From Geosiphon pyriformis (taxonomy: Eukaryota > Glomeromycota > Glomeromycetes > Archaeosporales > Geosiphonaceae): a DNA stretch of 64,000 nt. The stretch covers positions 67,239 through 131,238 of the forward strand of contig JAAOMT010000445.1 of assembly GCA_016748015.1 (NCBI GenBank), written 5' to 3'. Position numbers and translations under genes: made by a program. Position 1 is the stretch's first letter, and each line of letters starts with the position of its first letter. The notes under the pieces are model-generated. The model had not been told where the DNA came from and searched no databases. It saw nothing but the letters and a program-made list of their open reading frames with translations. Of this stretch, positions 13,049-27,599 are shown in pieces.

Positions 13049-13156
13049 GATGATGGTGGTGGTGGTGGTGGTGGTGAAGAGAGGAGGAGGCGGAGGAGGA
13101 GGAGGAGGAGGAGGAGGAGGAGGAGAAGGAGAAGAGGAGAAGGAGAAGAAGAAAGA
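13049..13156. repeat. (GGT)n followed by (GGA)n G-rich repeat
   Basis: GGT repeats (13049-13076) pass directly into GGA/GGAGAA repeats (13081-13156). This is the most G-rich patch in an otherwise AT-rich spacer and all G are on the plus strand. A poly-Gly open frame across it is an artefact of the repeat. Confidence 0.85.
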
Positions 13157-13965
13157 GATAAGTAGGAGGGTATGTGAGATAAATTTAATTTTCCACGTTT
13201 CTTATTTTCAGGCTAATCTAAAAAAAATTACAAGTACTACACAATCACTATCTGGTACTCAATTTGAATATTATTAAAATGTTAGAGAAAAAAAAAAAAA
13301 GTTTTATATTAAATTGAAGAGTTTTCTACTTTTTACGAGTTCCTCGTGTGCATTTGTATATATTTTTTTTGTGTGTGAGTATGGTCTATGGCGGGATTAA
13401 TAGATCAGGTTTGATGTGGTGATTCCAATTTTAGTAGAACTAACAGTAGTACTACAGTAATAACAGAAAAAAAAGAATTTCAATGAAAACTATCTAATGG
13501 TGGTAATGAGAATTTCGTTCTCTTTTTTTATTGTTAGCAAACCAAAACGTGTAATGAGCTATTTTAGGAATATTTATTATTTATTATTTATTATTTGTTT
13601 ATTTGTTTATTTGTTTTTTATGGAGAAAAGTGTGATTACCAGTTGGGAAAAGGGTTTCAAAAGATTGATTTGGTACAGAAGGATGAAGGATTTTGGTTTT
13701 TTTTTTTGCGAAATATTTTTTTGGAAGATCATCTTTCCCAAAGATTTAAAGATCTTCAAATGAAATGAGTTTTGTTACGGAATTTCAATTTCCATTGTAT
13801 ATATATAAATGTATGTATGTGAGGTATCAAGTTTTTTCCTTTTACTGGAAAAATCTAAAAGATTTCAAATTTAGAATTTAGAATTTTTTTTTACAAATTG
13901 GGAATTTAAACCGATTTATATCAAATACGATCGGTAAGTAAATAAGTAAATATTTAATATAGAAG

Positions 13966-13966
<1 letters not shown>

Positions 13967-13996
<30 letters not shown>

Positions 13997-14016
13997 TATT
14001 ATTATTATTATTATTA
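13967..14016. repeat. (AAT)n/(ATT)n perfect palindromic microsatellite
   Basis: About eight AAT units run straight into about eight ATT units, so the whole block is a perfect inverted repeat able to form a hairpin or cruciform. Confidence 0.85.
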
Positions 14017-14770
14017 AATCCAAAAATATATATATTTACATTTTTTTTTTTCATATCGTTTCAAATTTTCTCTTCGTTTGGAAATATGAAAATGATATTT
14101 TGGCAGTTCGACTAGTTTGGTGATGATTAACTTAAAAGTTAAAAAAATATCCCTTTTACAAAACAATTTTTTTTTGCAAAGGCCTCAATCCAATAATTTC
14201 TGAGAATTAAAATTTCATTATGTTATGTCAGTGATATTCTCACCTTATAAAAAAAAAACAAAAACCGTGACGATAGTACAATCGATCATTCTTTTCCCAT
14301 AATAGTAATCATTAACAATATCTATAAAAAAATAAAATCTTTGAAAAACCGAATCATGACCTTAGTTTTTTGTTAAACAAAATTTCGTACCAAATAATTG
14401 TGTATACAAGAATTCTAAGAAATAAATATTTTTTTTTTTAAATAAATGAAAAATCTATTGGAAACAGTTCCCCGAATGATGATGATGATGACAATGATGA
14501 CAATGATGACAATGAGATTGAATTGATACACTCTAAAAAGATTTTTTAAAATTTCTTTGACTTGTTCAATTTTAAAATTATTAACATCCAATGAAAATAC
14601 ACGAAATTTAACGTGAGAAAATCTAGAGGAAGGCAAAGAAAAAGAAAAAGAAAAAGAAAAATACAGGCGTGAGATATGTAAAAAAAAAATTAATTTACCA
14701 TAATTAATAATTCATTTTTTAGTATCCCTGGTATACACGGGTATTATCAGATTAATTAATTTATTCATTA

Positions 14771-14813
<43 letters not shown>

Positions 14814-14862
14814 TATACATACATACATACATACATATAGACATATAGACATATATATATAT
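14771..14862. repeat. Compound (AAT)n-(ACAT)n-(TA)n microsatellite
   Basis: About 14 AAT units, then CATA units, then an imperfect ACATATAG repeat and a TA run. Confidence 0.85.
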
Positions 14863-15070
14863 TTATTGCTTACTTAAAAATATCATTTCATAATTTGAAT
14901 CGATGGGAATTTTTTATGTATGGCCACATATAGTATCTTTATTATTATTATTATTATTATTAATCATTTGTATTCAACTTTAATTATTGAAATTTATCAT
15001 TTAATTTCCCAAAAGAATAGTAAACTTTAATTGATTTCTTAATTGTTAATGCATTTTTAATGAAATCTGT

Positions 15071-15146
15071 TGCTGTCCTGTGGTGTAGTGTGTTGTGTTG
15101 TGCTGTTCTGTTCTGTTCTGTGCTATACTGTGCTGTACTGTTATGC
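15071..15146. repeat. Degenerate TGTGC/TGTTC pentamer repeat
   Basis: Imperfect 5-bp units with T/G alternation and occasional C (...ctgttctgttctgttctgtgc...). It differs in base composition from the surrounding A/T-only repeats. Confidence 0.75.
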
Positions 15147-15460
15147 CATGTGAGTAATTAAAACCACTGGATGTAAAAAATTTGAAATTGGGTGGTCATT
15201 TTAGGAATCGAGGAGTTGTATATATAAAATAAAATAAGGATGTACAAGAATGGAATGGTGCAAAATATTTGAGTGATGATTTTCCCATTCTAAAAAAATT
15301 GTTAAACATATATATATTATGAATTTAACTTTTCAACTAACGAAAAAGAAACAGGGAACTATCCTAATTTGTTCGTTATTTATTCTGTTTTCTAAATTTT
15401 TTATAATCAAACCTTTTTTTTTCCGTTTCATATTCAATTTTATGAGTGGTCAAAAAAAAC

Positions 15461-15520
<60 letters not shown>

Positions 15521-15530
15521 CATTATTATT
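15461..15530. repeat. (ATT)n microsatellite, ~23 units
   Basis: A nearly perfect ATT run with one CATT interruption; the longest trinucleotide repeat in the window. Confidence 0.9.
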
Positions 15531-15591
15531 TAATTAATGTGGCTAGTACAAAATGAGAATTAATTTAAAAGAGGCGGGAAAATCCTTTTGA

Positions 15592-15628
15592 TCATGATGA
15601 TGATTATGATGATTATGATGATTATGAT
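15592..15628. repeat. (GATTAT)/(GAT)n microsatellite
   Basis: Short GATGATTAT-type repeat next to the ATT run. Confidence 0.75.
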
Positions 15629-15908
15629 TTTTGATTTTTTGAAACTGAAGAGGAGTCATTCAAATCTTATTTGTCCTCAAACAAATTTCATGAAATCATT
15701 TGCCCATTACCCAAAATAAAATATCATTGTTTTGGTAATACGAAATTAACTTTTTTTATGAATTTTGTATGCTTTGCAAATCTATTTTTTTTGGTTTATT
15801 TGGGACTGGATTTTTATAATCACACTATTTTTACCATTTTTACAATTATTTATTTTGTTTGAAACACGAGAATAAATAAAATATCTTAGTAATATTTGAA
15901 TTCCAAAA

Positions 15909-15958
15909 TATGATGATGATAATGATGATGATGATAATGATGATGATGATGATGATGA
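15909..15958. repeat. (GAT)n microsatellite
   Basis: GATGATGATAAT-type repeat of about 50 bp. Confidence 0.85.
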
Positions 15959-17221
15959 GATTTTCTCCATGAACTCCGGAATTTAGTTTAAATGTTTATA
16001 CCAAGGCATCCCGAATGCACGAGGAAAAAATAATACCATTTAGTAAAATAAAATAAAATAAAATAAATTTTTTTATTTTTTAAATAACCAAAAAAAAAAC
16101 AAAACAAAAATCAACTACTATTACTATTATTATTATTCCAATCTCTTTTTTTGTTACTTTTCTAATATTTTTGCTTTAAAAATAATAGCATTTTATTTAC
16201 CATTTTATTTGGCATTCGAATTTAAATGTCTGTTTAATTTGGTCAAAGATTTTTATTGGTCAGAAATATTCAGAAATTAAATTAATTACTAATGTAATTA
16301 CCAATTTTGAAAAACTAAATACATTTAAAAATTGTAAAATTTTTTTAATGATTTCAAATGTCTTATATCATATTTTTATAATAATAAAACTAGTATTACT
16401 AATTAAAAATTAAAAACATTAAGAAAATTTTTTAATTTTTATATATATAATATTAAATAATAATAGCATTTTTGGTCTTTTTGGTTATTTAAAAAGTGGT
16501 TGTAATAGTAACCAAAAGAAATAAATAAATTTTTAAGGTTTTTTATACTAGTAATAATTACATTAAAGCTATTTTTAATGGGTTATTTTGAAGATACTTT
16601 AACTAAAAAAACCATCAATTAAAAAAAAAGAAAAAAATCTTTAATTGTAAAAATAAAAAATGCTTCTTTCATATTTTACTTGACTGTTTTTACAGCTAAG
16701 AAAGTTTTTTGGGTTTTGTTGTTCTCTTAATTATTAAAGAAAGTACTATTTCTTTTTTACTCTTTGCTTTAATTGTGATTATAAAAATTATAAAAAAGAA
16801 AAGGTTTTCATAAACCATTATAGTAATAATAATAATGATTTATTAATTATTTAATCAATTTTTGTAAATTGTTAACTTTATATAAATGCAAGTTATTTCG
16901 CATGTTAATTCATCAAAATAATATATGAATAATTTTACTCAAAATATAAATTCTTAAGCAAGTTAATATATTTTTGATTAGTTTTTGATGTTAAATTTCT
17001 ACTAACCAGAAATCCCCGTACAACGTATTTCAATATAATATGAACCTAACAAAAAAAAACTCGTGTTAAATACTGGTTTAAATAGTAATGATTAATATTA
17101 ACTTCTGTTTTTAACCAAATTATTTCTTCACTAGTAACTTTTTGGATCTACAGGCTAGACTCAATAAAACAAATATTAAGAATGTTCTCTTAAATAAAAT
17201 AATTTTCGATATAATACTCGG

Positions 17222-20200
17222 TTAACCCTGATATTCATCATCGTCGTCATTATCAGTCGAATCAATCTCAAAATCTTCCGAGTCTTCCGCGTAGAATTTT
17301 TTCACATTTTTACGTTGGCGTAGAGTCCTTGGGGCAACATTTGTTGGGACCGTTTCCTCAGATTCGTTTCCAAAATCACTAGAGTCATCAATGATAATCG
17401 TTTTTTTTGAAGATCTGCTAACTGGCTTTTTCACCTCAACGGCCTTTTGCTTTCCTTTACCGCCTGATGTCTTGGATGAAACGGGAACATCATCTATTTC
17501 CATATCGTCCATTTTTTTCGTGATGGTCTTGGGAGCTTGACGTCGCTTTTTCACTGAAGTCTCTGGACTCGAGGGTTTACTCATATCATCTTCACTTTTC
17601 CTCTTTTGTGAATTTTTATTGGAATTGCTCTCTAGCGATGGTATTTCACCTGAGCTTAAGCTGTCGGAAGGGAAATTATCTTGCTGAGTATCCTAGAAAT
17701 ACGTATAATTATGTTTTCAGCTTAATTTTTTACTATTAAAAACATTTCCCTCTCTAGCTTAAGATACCTCGGTACGTGTAGTTCCATTTTTTTTAATCCG
17801 CAATGATGCTCCTTTCGACAGATTAACACATCTTCCCCCATTGGTAATTTGAATTTCCTTTGTTTTATAATTTTCATGTTGCAACATTTTCTAAAAATTC
17901 AAGGCAATATCAATTACATTGAGTATTTAATTTCCATGAATATACACTTTGGAAGTTGACGACACTCAAATTACTTACATCCCACTCTACTAAAAACCTG
18001 TCAAGATCTTCGTTCCATAAATCTTTGGCACTTCGAGCTTCAAGTTCAGCACGCTTAGCCGCTGCCTCATCACGTTCTTTGTCGAGTTTATGTGCCTAAA
18101 AGGAATTATCGATAGAATATTGGAAAGAAAATGGGATAGCAAGAAAAAAATTGTTGAACTACCTTTTCATATGTCATACTATTAATCGGCATGGATAATA
18201 AATATTCATATCCTCCCTCGTTAGGAGTAATCCCTTCATTATCCTTCACGTCTTCATCTTCGTCTTCGTTATCGTTATCGTTATCGTTTTCTGATGCATT
18301 TAGGCGTTTCCTAACGCTTTTTTTGTAGAATTTCTCAAACCTGTTTTCCTCAAGTAGAGAGACAACTATTGCGTTCTTTTTGTTTTTAATTTGGAGCTCC
18401 TCGTTTATCAGCATTCTGACAAACCGAGACTTGTTGTTTAAACGCTTCCATTCTTCTGTTAGTGCAGCTATTAAATATTTCTATGATAAAAAAAGTTAGG
18501 TTTTAGCTTAGACAAAAATAATTTGCTATTCAAAATTGATAAACCTGCCTTTCTTTCATGGTAATATCTCAGCCTCAACTCGTAAAACTCGCAAAGGATA
18601 GCTTCAGGTGAAGCATATTTTCGTAGCCGGCCTTGGGCATCAAAACAAACCATGTTGGACGTCGATATACTTGTGCTAGTTTTGAATTTGTGTTCAAGTC
18701 CTTCCGCTTCTGCCTGTTTCATGTTTTCATCTGTTAACGTGATCAGGAAAGATACAGTTGCGTGACCCGAATTATCTTTGTAATCCTAGAATTTGCCCAG
18801 AGTTGGCAAGGATTTGTGATATCGTTAGCCTGATGCTATCTCTATTATTTCTACCAGAGAAAACATACCTTAATCCAACTGGATACTTTATCCCCGCCGG
18901 TCACCCAACTTTCCAAAGTTTCTTTATAATTTTGTGTCCAAACACGAATGGGAAGCTCCGTGATTTCTATTGTGTTATAATCCACTTTCCTGATGTTACC
19001 TGAGATTTTATATCTTTCTTCGTCTATACTCTCAATATCTCCCTGACAAATCGAAAAATTTATGAGCTGCGAAAAGGGCAGATTTGCCTCCATCTTAAGC
19101 CTAGTGTCATTGCTATTTTACCTTGAATCCACGATACCATGGATGCATTTTTTCAACTTCTCGACCGGTCATCAATCGACGGATATTTTGAATCATGTCA
19201 CGCGGATTATAATTTGGAATAGATGACCGCCATCCTACGTCAAAGCAAGTCTTTTAATATATTGATTTCGTACACAAATTTATCATATTATTATATTTAC
19301 CAGTGCCGATCCCTTCAGAACCATTCACAAGTACCATAGGGAGTATCGGAATATACCTGACTCATTATGAAGGCAAAGTAGAATGAAAATCTCATTAAAA
19401 ATGAAGCTCTTAGTCAAGGCAATACTAACCATTCTGGCTCAATTGAAAGTCCATCATCTGTCAAATAGGTAAGCAAGTTATCATCTTCTGGTATAAAAAC
19501 TCGTCTCAACAAAGGATGAGGTTCTGTATGAAGGTAACGGGCGCTGGCTGCATCTTTTCCTCCCTGTCACGAGAGTAAATATAAATGATCAAAGAAAAAT
19601 ATACGTTTTCAATTTTTAATAACAATAGAATCAATAGATACCTGGGCTCTTGTGCCAAAAGATCCTGATGGTGTTAATAAATTGATATTGTTGGATCCGA
19701 CAAAATCGTGTGCTAATCCAATAATTGTCTGCGTAAGACTAGCCTCTCCATGATGGTAAGCAGAATGTTCTGATATATAACCGGCTAATTGGGCAACCTG
19801 AAAATGAAAAGTGAAGGATGAGAAAATTATAGAGGAATATAGCAATAAGAACCTCAACATTCTATTCAAACCTTGATTTCTTTCTTGAGATTTCTTTTAA
19901 TACAACTGTAAATTACTTTACGTTGACCTGGCTTGAGCCCATCAACAACCGATGGTATTGATCGTACATTATCGGCCATACTGAAAAGAATCAATTCCCT
20001 ATTAACAAAATCATCGATCGTGATTTCGTTCACGCTATGATCAATGTAGGTTCCCGGCTGTCGGAACAGATTTTTAATGAATTACTCGAATATCCATCAA
20101 AACTTGATTTGAAACTTGCACGGAATAATACCTGAAATTCACTAAGCCATTGTTTGCGGGCATCAGCCTTTTTCTTACTGAAGGCCATATCAATCAAATC

Positions 20201-23069
20201 TCTTTCATATTCCTCGACTGGTCTAAATGGCTTCCGATGGCGTTTTAAGTCACGGAAATACTTTTTCGCATCGGCGTCAGTGCTGGTACCTAAACCCTGA
20301 AATTCCAAGATTCTTTTTTATGGTTTTCATCACCATAATGCAATAACCTATATTATTTCATACAGATCTTACTTTGTAGTACTTAATAGTCCATCCTTTT
20401 CCGTCATCATTTTCTTCCTTCCATCTTTCATATTCGGGAATGGTAAAGAATGACAATACATTGTCTCTTCGTGTTACCTATAATAAGATTAATGTGTCAG
20501 AAAAATTTAACAAATCTTGAAATTGAATGATATATGGGCAAATTATATACCTTGACAATAGGGGTTATAAACTCTACCAAAAACCCGGAAATCTTCATTA
20601 GAGAGGGGAAAAAGTGATCCAAGAAGTTTATTATGAGCCCTTTGATGTGAGAGCCATCATGATCCTATTAAAATAATAGCACGAATGAGATATCAAAATT
20701 AAAAGGGGAAAATTTTGAGAAATTACATACTTGATCAGTCATTATCATCAAGGAGCCATAGCGCAGAGAATCAATTGATGTATATTGTTTTTTCGTTTGC
20801 AGGCCCAAGATTTTTTTGATGTTACTGATTTCGGCATTGTTTAGGATCTGAGAATGAGAGGCTTCCCTAACATTTAGCAGTTTTCCTCGTAATGGGAAGA
20901 CGCCATAGTTGTCTCGACCTACAATTTGCAGCCCAGCCACAGCAAGTGACTTGGCAGAATCCCCTTCTGTCAAAATTAATGTGCATTTTTTGCCATTTTT
21001 TGTTCCCGCATTATTCGCATCTTCCAACTTGGGAATACCATGAATTCTTGAGTGAAAGATCAAAATTTAATGTTTTTTCCTATACCAATAATTAAAAAAT
21101 TCAATGACTTCCACTCGCTACCTTGATTTTTTGGCCCCATCAGTCCTTTTAAGCTGTTGATCTTGTTTGAACTTGATAAATTCGGTAATTGCTTCGACGA
21201 CCCCGGAGTGCAAAACTATCAATGAGCGATATCGCATCGATTTGACAGTATGAATTTAGTTTCTATGATTTCGATCATTTTATAACATGTAGGCAAATAC
21301 CTTTTTTAATAAAGCTATCAGTGATTTCGCATACAGAACCAAATCCATTAGAGCGCAGGGTCATATTTTCTTTTGTTTGGGAATCGAACGCGGGGTTTTC
21401 AATTTTACAATTGATAAAGAGCCATATATGGCTTTTTACAACATGGGGTTTGATATCAGCCTTCGTTTTCTTCTTAACTGCCTCCAACAATTTGCTGGTA
21501 ATTTGTTTCTCAATGTAGTCGACATGAGTCCCTCCTTTTGCAGTGCAGATACTGTTAACAAAACTGACCTACAAAAAGTCCAAACTTAGGTGAGAATACT
21601 AAGTGATCAGCAGATGGTGGAAAATCTTACTTGTTGAAATTGACCATCGGTTGAAGGCGTTAAACTAATTTCCCATCGCGGGTGAGGAACATCGTAGATA
21701 ATTGCAGGCTTTGGAGAATCATCCTCAGCTGGTTTCTTGGAGTCTATATAAAGCTGGACATACTCTTTGAAGTTCTTGATTTTGATTTGGTGGTCGTTCA
21801 AGTAAACCTTAACGTTTTCAGTTATTCCGGCCATGTCATATGCACGCTTCTTCAGGAGGGATTCGAGATCATCATCAATCTCTTCCATACCGAACTTTTC
21901 GAGATCTGGTTTAAAGGTAATTTTGGTAAATTCCTCACCGAATTTGTTCGATCTAATTTCGGGCTCTTCTACGACGCTCATGTTTTTACGGAAAACTTGT
22001 TTATAAATTTTATTCTTGTCAGCGGTTTCAACTATAAACTCTTTACTGAATATGTTGGCTAACTTAGCACCATATCCATTTCTTCCACCAGTCACTTTTT
22101 TTTGGTTATCATCGTAGTTGGAGGATGTGAGGAGATGTCCAAAAATGAGCTCAGGAACATAAATTTTTTCTTCCTTATGAATTTCAATTGGAATACCACG
22201 ACCATTGTTGAAAACAGAGATTGAATTCTGCACTCTATCAATGTTTACTTTGATCATAGTCATCGATTTATCACGAGCCTATAAAAATCCTGATAAGAAT
22301 TAAAAGCTATAGAAAGTAACAACAAAAGACATCTGAATTTACCTTATTGTCTGCAGCGTTGACTAATATTTCATCTACGATTTTATATAATCCAGGAACT
22401 ATCTTGACGTCTCTTCAAATAAAATAATAGATAAAAGCTAATTAGAAAAGATCAAATGAAGTTGAAATCAGGTAAGAATCTTTCAAAATAATACCTGTTA
22501 ACTAAGAGATTGGTCTCCTTATCGAGAACCCACAAAGGTAAAGTGATAGCCTCAACTGATCCTATGTAGGTATCGGGCCGCAACAAGATATGTTCTAATT
22601 GAGTTTTTTTTTGATATATTTCTTCAATTGTTTTGTTCTCATCGTATACTGTATCCTCGCCACCAAAAGTCAATTTTGGCTCATTATCTTCATCCAACAA
22701 TTCGTTTGACTCTTCTTCTAAGGTTGAAACTGCTTCCTTTTTAGCTGTTTTTCTGGATTTAGCGGTAGTAGCAGCCTTTTTGGTAACTCTAGTAGTAGCA
22801 GGTTTTTTGGTGGTGGTGGCCTTTTTGCCCCTTTTTTGGGTTGTAATAGAGGTGGAGACATCTTCTTTATCACTTCCACGTTCTTCGTCAAATCCCAAGT
22901 TGGTTAAGTTTTTAGCAGACCTTTTGGAATTAGCAAGATTCAATCGCTTATTCTCATCGCTATCGAAAGTAACTTCTTCAAAAGGTTCAGCGGCGGCTTT
23001 AGAAGCTCTCTTTGGTTTAGTCCCGGTACCACGTGCGTTTTTAGTCGTACTGCTAGGAGCTCGCTTCAT
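17222..23069 (-). CDS. TOP2: DNA topoisomerase II, complete
   Basis: A type IIA topoisomerase that passes one duplex through a transient double-strand break in the nucleus. Exons in minus order: 22495-23069, 22343-22412, 21631-22278, 21301-21568, 21122-21215, 20731-21046, 20551-20664, 20373-20477, 20132-20296, 19872-20057, 19642-19797, 19430-19563, 19301-19356, 19122-19234, 18869-19042, 18549-18785, 18163-18480, 17979-18095, 17768-17890 and 17222-17692. The sum is 4,440 nt (1,479 residues), close to the usual 1,430-1,530. Motifs in order: basic KKATTTKK-type N-tail; GHKL ATPase with NAADNK and the lid GGRNGYGAK; TOPRIM LTEGDSAKSL and DHDGSHIKG; catalytic Tyr in AASARYLHTEPHP (codon 19534-19536, residue ~909); winged-helix region; and a charged, Lys/Asp-rich C-tail ending in DDDDEYQG. 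I chose the ATG at 23069. An in-frame ATG at 23324 would add 85 basic residues. All catalytic residues I can check are present. Confidence 0.95.
18481..18548 (-). other. Probable GC-AG intron in TOP2
   Basis: The upstream exon (ending ...YYHERK) must end in phase 0 for the next exon (KYLIAALTEEW) to be in frame. The only GT donor nearby would shift the frame. AAG|GCAGGT gives phase 0, so a GC donor is the simplest solution. Confidence 0.6.
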
Positions 23070-24030
23070 ACTCTTCTGGTTTTTCTCAATTTTTGTAGGG
23101 ATTACAGGGAATATTGCTAGTAATTTAGATAAATTTGGCTTTTGTAGGGGAGAAGGGATGTTCAAGCGACGTGTCAAACTACTTTGCCGTATCTGTAAGT
23201 TTGTAGGACAAAGGGTAATTAAGGTAGGATAGTTGTTGAGAGTTCCTAGTAGGTAAGAGCCCTTCTTATTTATCCCTGTTCTTCCAATAAATAAACAGAA
23301 ACTAATGAAACGCGTCTTTTTCATAAGCCTTTCAATTTTATGTACCACGTAGGCCAATAATCTTTAAAAGTTTTTAATGATGATTTCAATCTGATATATA
23401 ATGTGAAGACGCGTTGAATTTAAATATAAGACGCGACCATTGTATATAAACTTTAAAAGTCATACATATTAGTAATAGTGAGTCCTATAATGTTTGGATA
23501 TTATGAAGTGATCTTCCGCTTACCCGTGATTATTCAACAAACCAATACACACCAGCCAACTAAGACTTTCAGGGCCGTTTGAACCACTTAATGCGTTTTG
23601 CCCGTTGGAAGTTCTCCAATTACTTGGACCGCCTAGTTCAAATTACACCAAGGTAATATGAGTTACTGATTTTCAACCCACCAAATAAAGTTTTAGAAAA
23701 TAACGTCATTTAAATTTACTTTTTGTGGATTTTCAAATTTCGCTGGCCCGAAAATTTCTGTTTACTAAAAAATCATTAAATTTTTTTGTTGTCATCGAAT
23801 TTGATACCCCTATTAAACAATAGAAACTGTTCCTGCATCATAATGATCGAAAAAACAAAGTAAAATTTTTTTGAACACTCAAAAGAATTATTATTAGGGT
23901 AATTTGATCATGAACTAGAGGTCGAATAAATAAATTAAAGATGCCAAAATTGGGATTATACGAGAACACCCTATGGTGCATATTCAGAAATGACTAGATC
24001 CTCCTGTTCCGCTGAATAATAAACTTTGTA
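23070..24030. other. TOP2 upstream region and MAP kinase 3' region
   Basis: The spacer between two tandem minus-strand genes. The first ~290 bp upstream of the TOP2 ATG is an open frame in phase with TOP2. The rest is AT-rich and shows no gene. The MAP kinase 3' end must lie near 23900-24030. Confidence 0.6.
23310..23436 (-). promoter_or_regulatory. Cluster of three ACGCG (MCB-like) boxes upstream of TOP2
   Basis: ACGCGT occurs at 23310-23315 and 23409-23414, and ACGCGA at 23431-23436, all within 130 bp and 240-370 bp upstream of the TOP2 ATG. ACGCGT is the MluI cell-cycle box bound by MBF in yeasts, which drives G1/S genes. CpG is rare in the surrounding AT-rich DNA, so three copies stand out. 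Function in this organism is inference. Confidence 0.5.
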
Positions 24031-26423
<2,393 letters not shown>

Positions 26424-26929
26424 GTTTTGACGTGTTTAGAAAAATGTTCAATTGAAACGGTACAATAAAATAATCGCGCGCGCGTTATCGCTTAGAGTAT
26501 CTGGCATAAACAAGTTATCGATCTTTCATCAGTTATCAATACGTGTAAAAAATTTTGTAGCACAGAAAGTAGGTCGGGTTCGATGAAATCATATGCGTCA
26601 TATAATTATGTTGAAGTTGATAAACAATATGCATGTGAATCTACACCTTTTTTAAATAATAATAATAATAATAAATATTTATATTTACATTTATAAATTA
26701 ATGCTTAGCGTTTTCTTAATAATAGATGTTTATTTTTAATAATTAATATAATATATATTTTAATTACAATTATATAAAAATTTTATTTAAAAATTAAATA
26801 AAAATATATATATCAAAAAATACTAAATTAAAAAAAATTTTTAATAGATTATTTTTTATAATTATAATTTGTTATTAAATTTGTTTTTTTTTACTGTTTA
26901 TTTTAGTTTATAAAAATACTATAATTATA
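26424..26929. other. MAP kinase upstream region
   Basis: The promoter side of the MAP kinase gene. A CG-alternating run (tcgcgcgcgcgtt) at about 26473-26486 stands out in AT-rich DNA. From about 26640 onward the sequence becomes almost pure A/T, marking the edge of the transposon block. Confidence 0.5.
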
Positions 26930-27330
26930 GTTTTTTTTTGAAATGTTAATATTGTTTTTGTTGTTAATTCTGTTGTTAATATGTTGTTAAACTTATAATA
27001 AAATGGCCAATTCTGTGCCAATGACTTGTATAATTACTTTGCAATAAAAGTTAACTCTTTTACAAAAAGTTTTAACTGTAAGCTTTTCAATAATATGTAG
27101 TTATTTTGCAGTAAAAATCAATTTTTTTACAAAAAATCTTGATTATAAACTATTTAATAATATAAAAAGAAATAAAAAAAGAATAATTTTCTATTCAGAT
27201 TTTGAATTAACTAAGTAATTATTAAAATTGATAATTAATAAATTTTAATATATTTAATTGAAATTTATAAATTTTAAACAATAATAATTATAAAAAAAGT
27301 TTGGTTTTTTAAAGTATAATTAATAATAAA
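26930..27330 (+). repeat. Decayed solo-LTR relic of the element B/C family
   Basis: The stretch around 26990-27310 follows the order of element B's left LTR: a tggccaattctgtgcca segment, two 'gtagttactttgc...gtaaactcaactctttta' like blocks, then a ttttctattcag segment and an aattaaagaa-ttggttttt segment. The differences are largely G-to-A and C-to-T. No internal Gypsy sequence is attached. The boundaries are approximate. Confidence 0.6.
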
Positions 27331-27599
27331 AAAATAAAAAATTAATAATTAGTTTAATAATAATTAAATTATAATACAATTTAATTAAAAATCTAAATTA
27401 AATACAAAAAAATCTTAACAAATTAAAAAACATTAATAAAAATTAATAATTAATACATGTAATTTGATAATAGCAAATTTTATTATGTTTTAAAATTCTC
27501 TTATGCTTTTATTTAAATAATTTAATATTCTAAATTTATAATTATTATTAAAAAATATAATTAATTAATTTGCTTTTAATTATATTAAGTAAAATTAAA

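Larger units (their letters stand above)
12320..17221. other. 4.9-kb non-coding, microsatellite-dense spacer
   Basis: The spacer lies between the start of the giant minus-strand gene and the 3' end of TOP2. Every open frame here is short and explained by simple repeats (poly-Gly, poly-Leu, poly-Ser translations). The right end of the giant gene's promoter and 5' leader should lie at 12320 to about 13000. Mono- to hexanucleotide repeats occur every few hundred bases and the remainder is AT-rich. No protein or RNA gene is visible. Confidence 0.65.

Noticed and set aside
13044-13277. 77-codon frame with poly-Val/poly-Gly
   Set aside because: Translation of the GGT/GGA microsatellite.
15319-15537. 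72-codon frame with a poly-Leu tail resembling a membrane segment
   Set aside because: Translation of an ATT repeat; no conserved upstream sequence.
22633-23232. 199-codon plus-strand frame
   Set aside because: Antisense to the first TOP2 exon. Its hydrophobic composition is the reverse reading of Lys/Thr-rich repeats.
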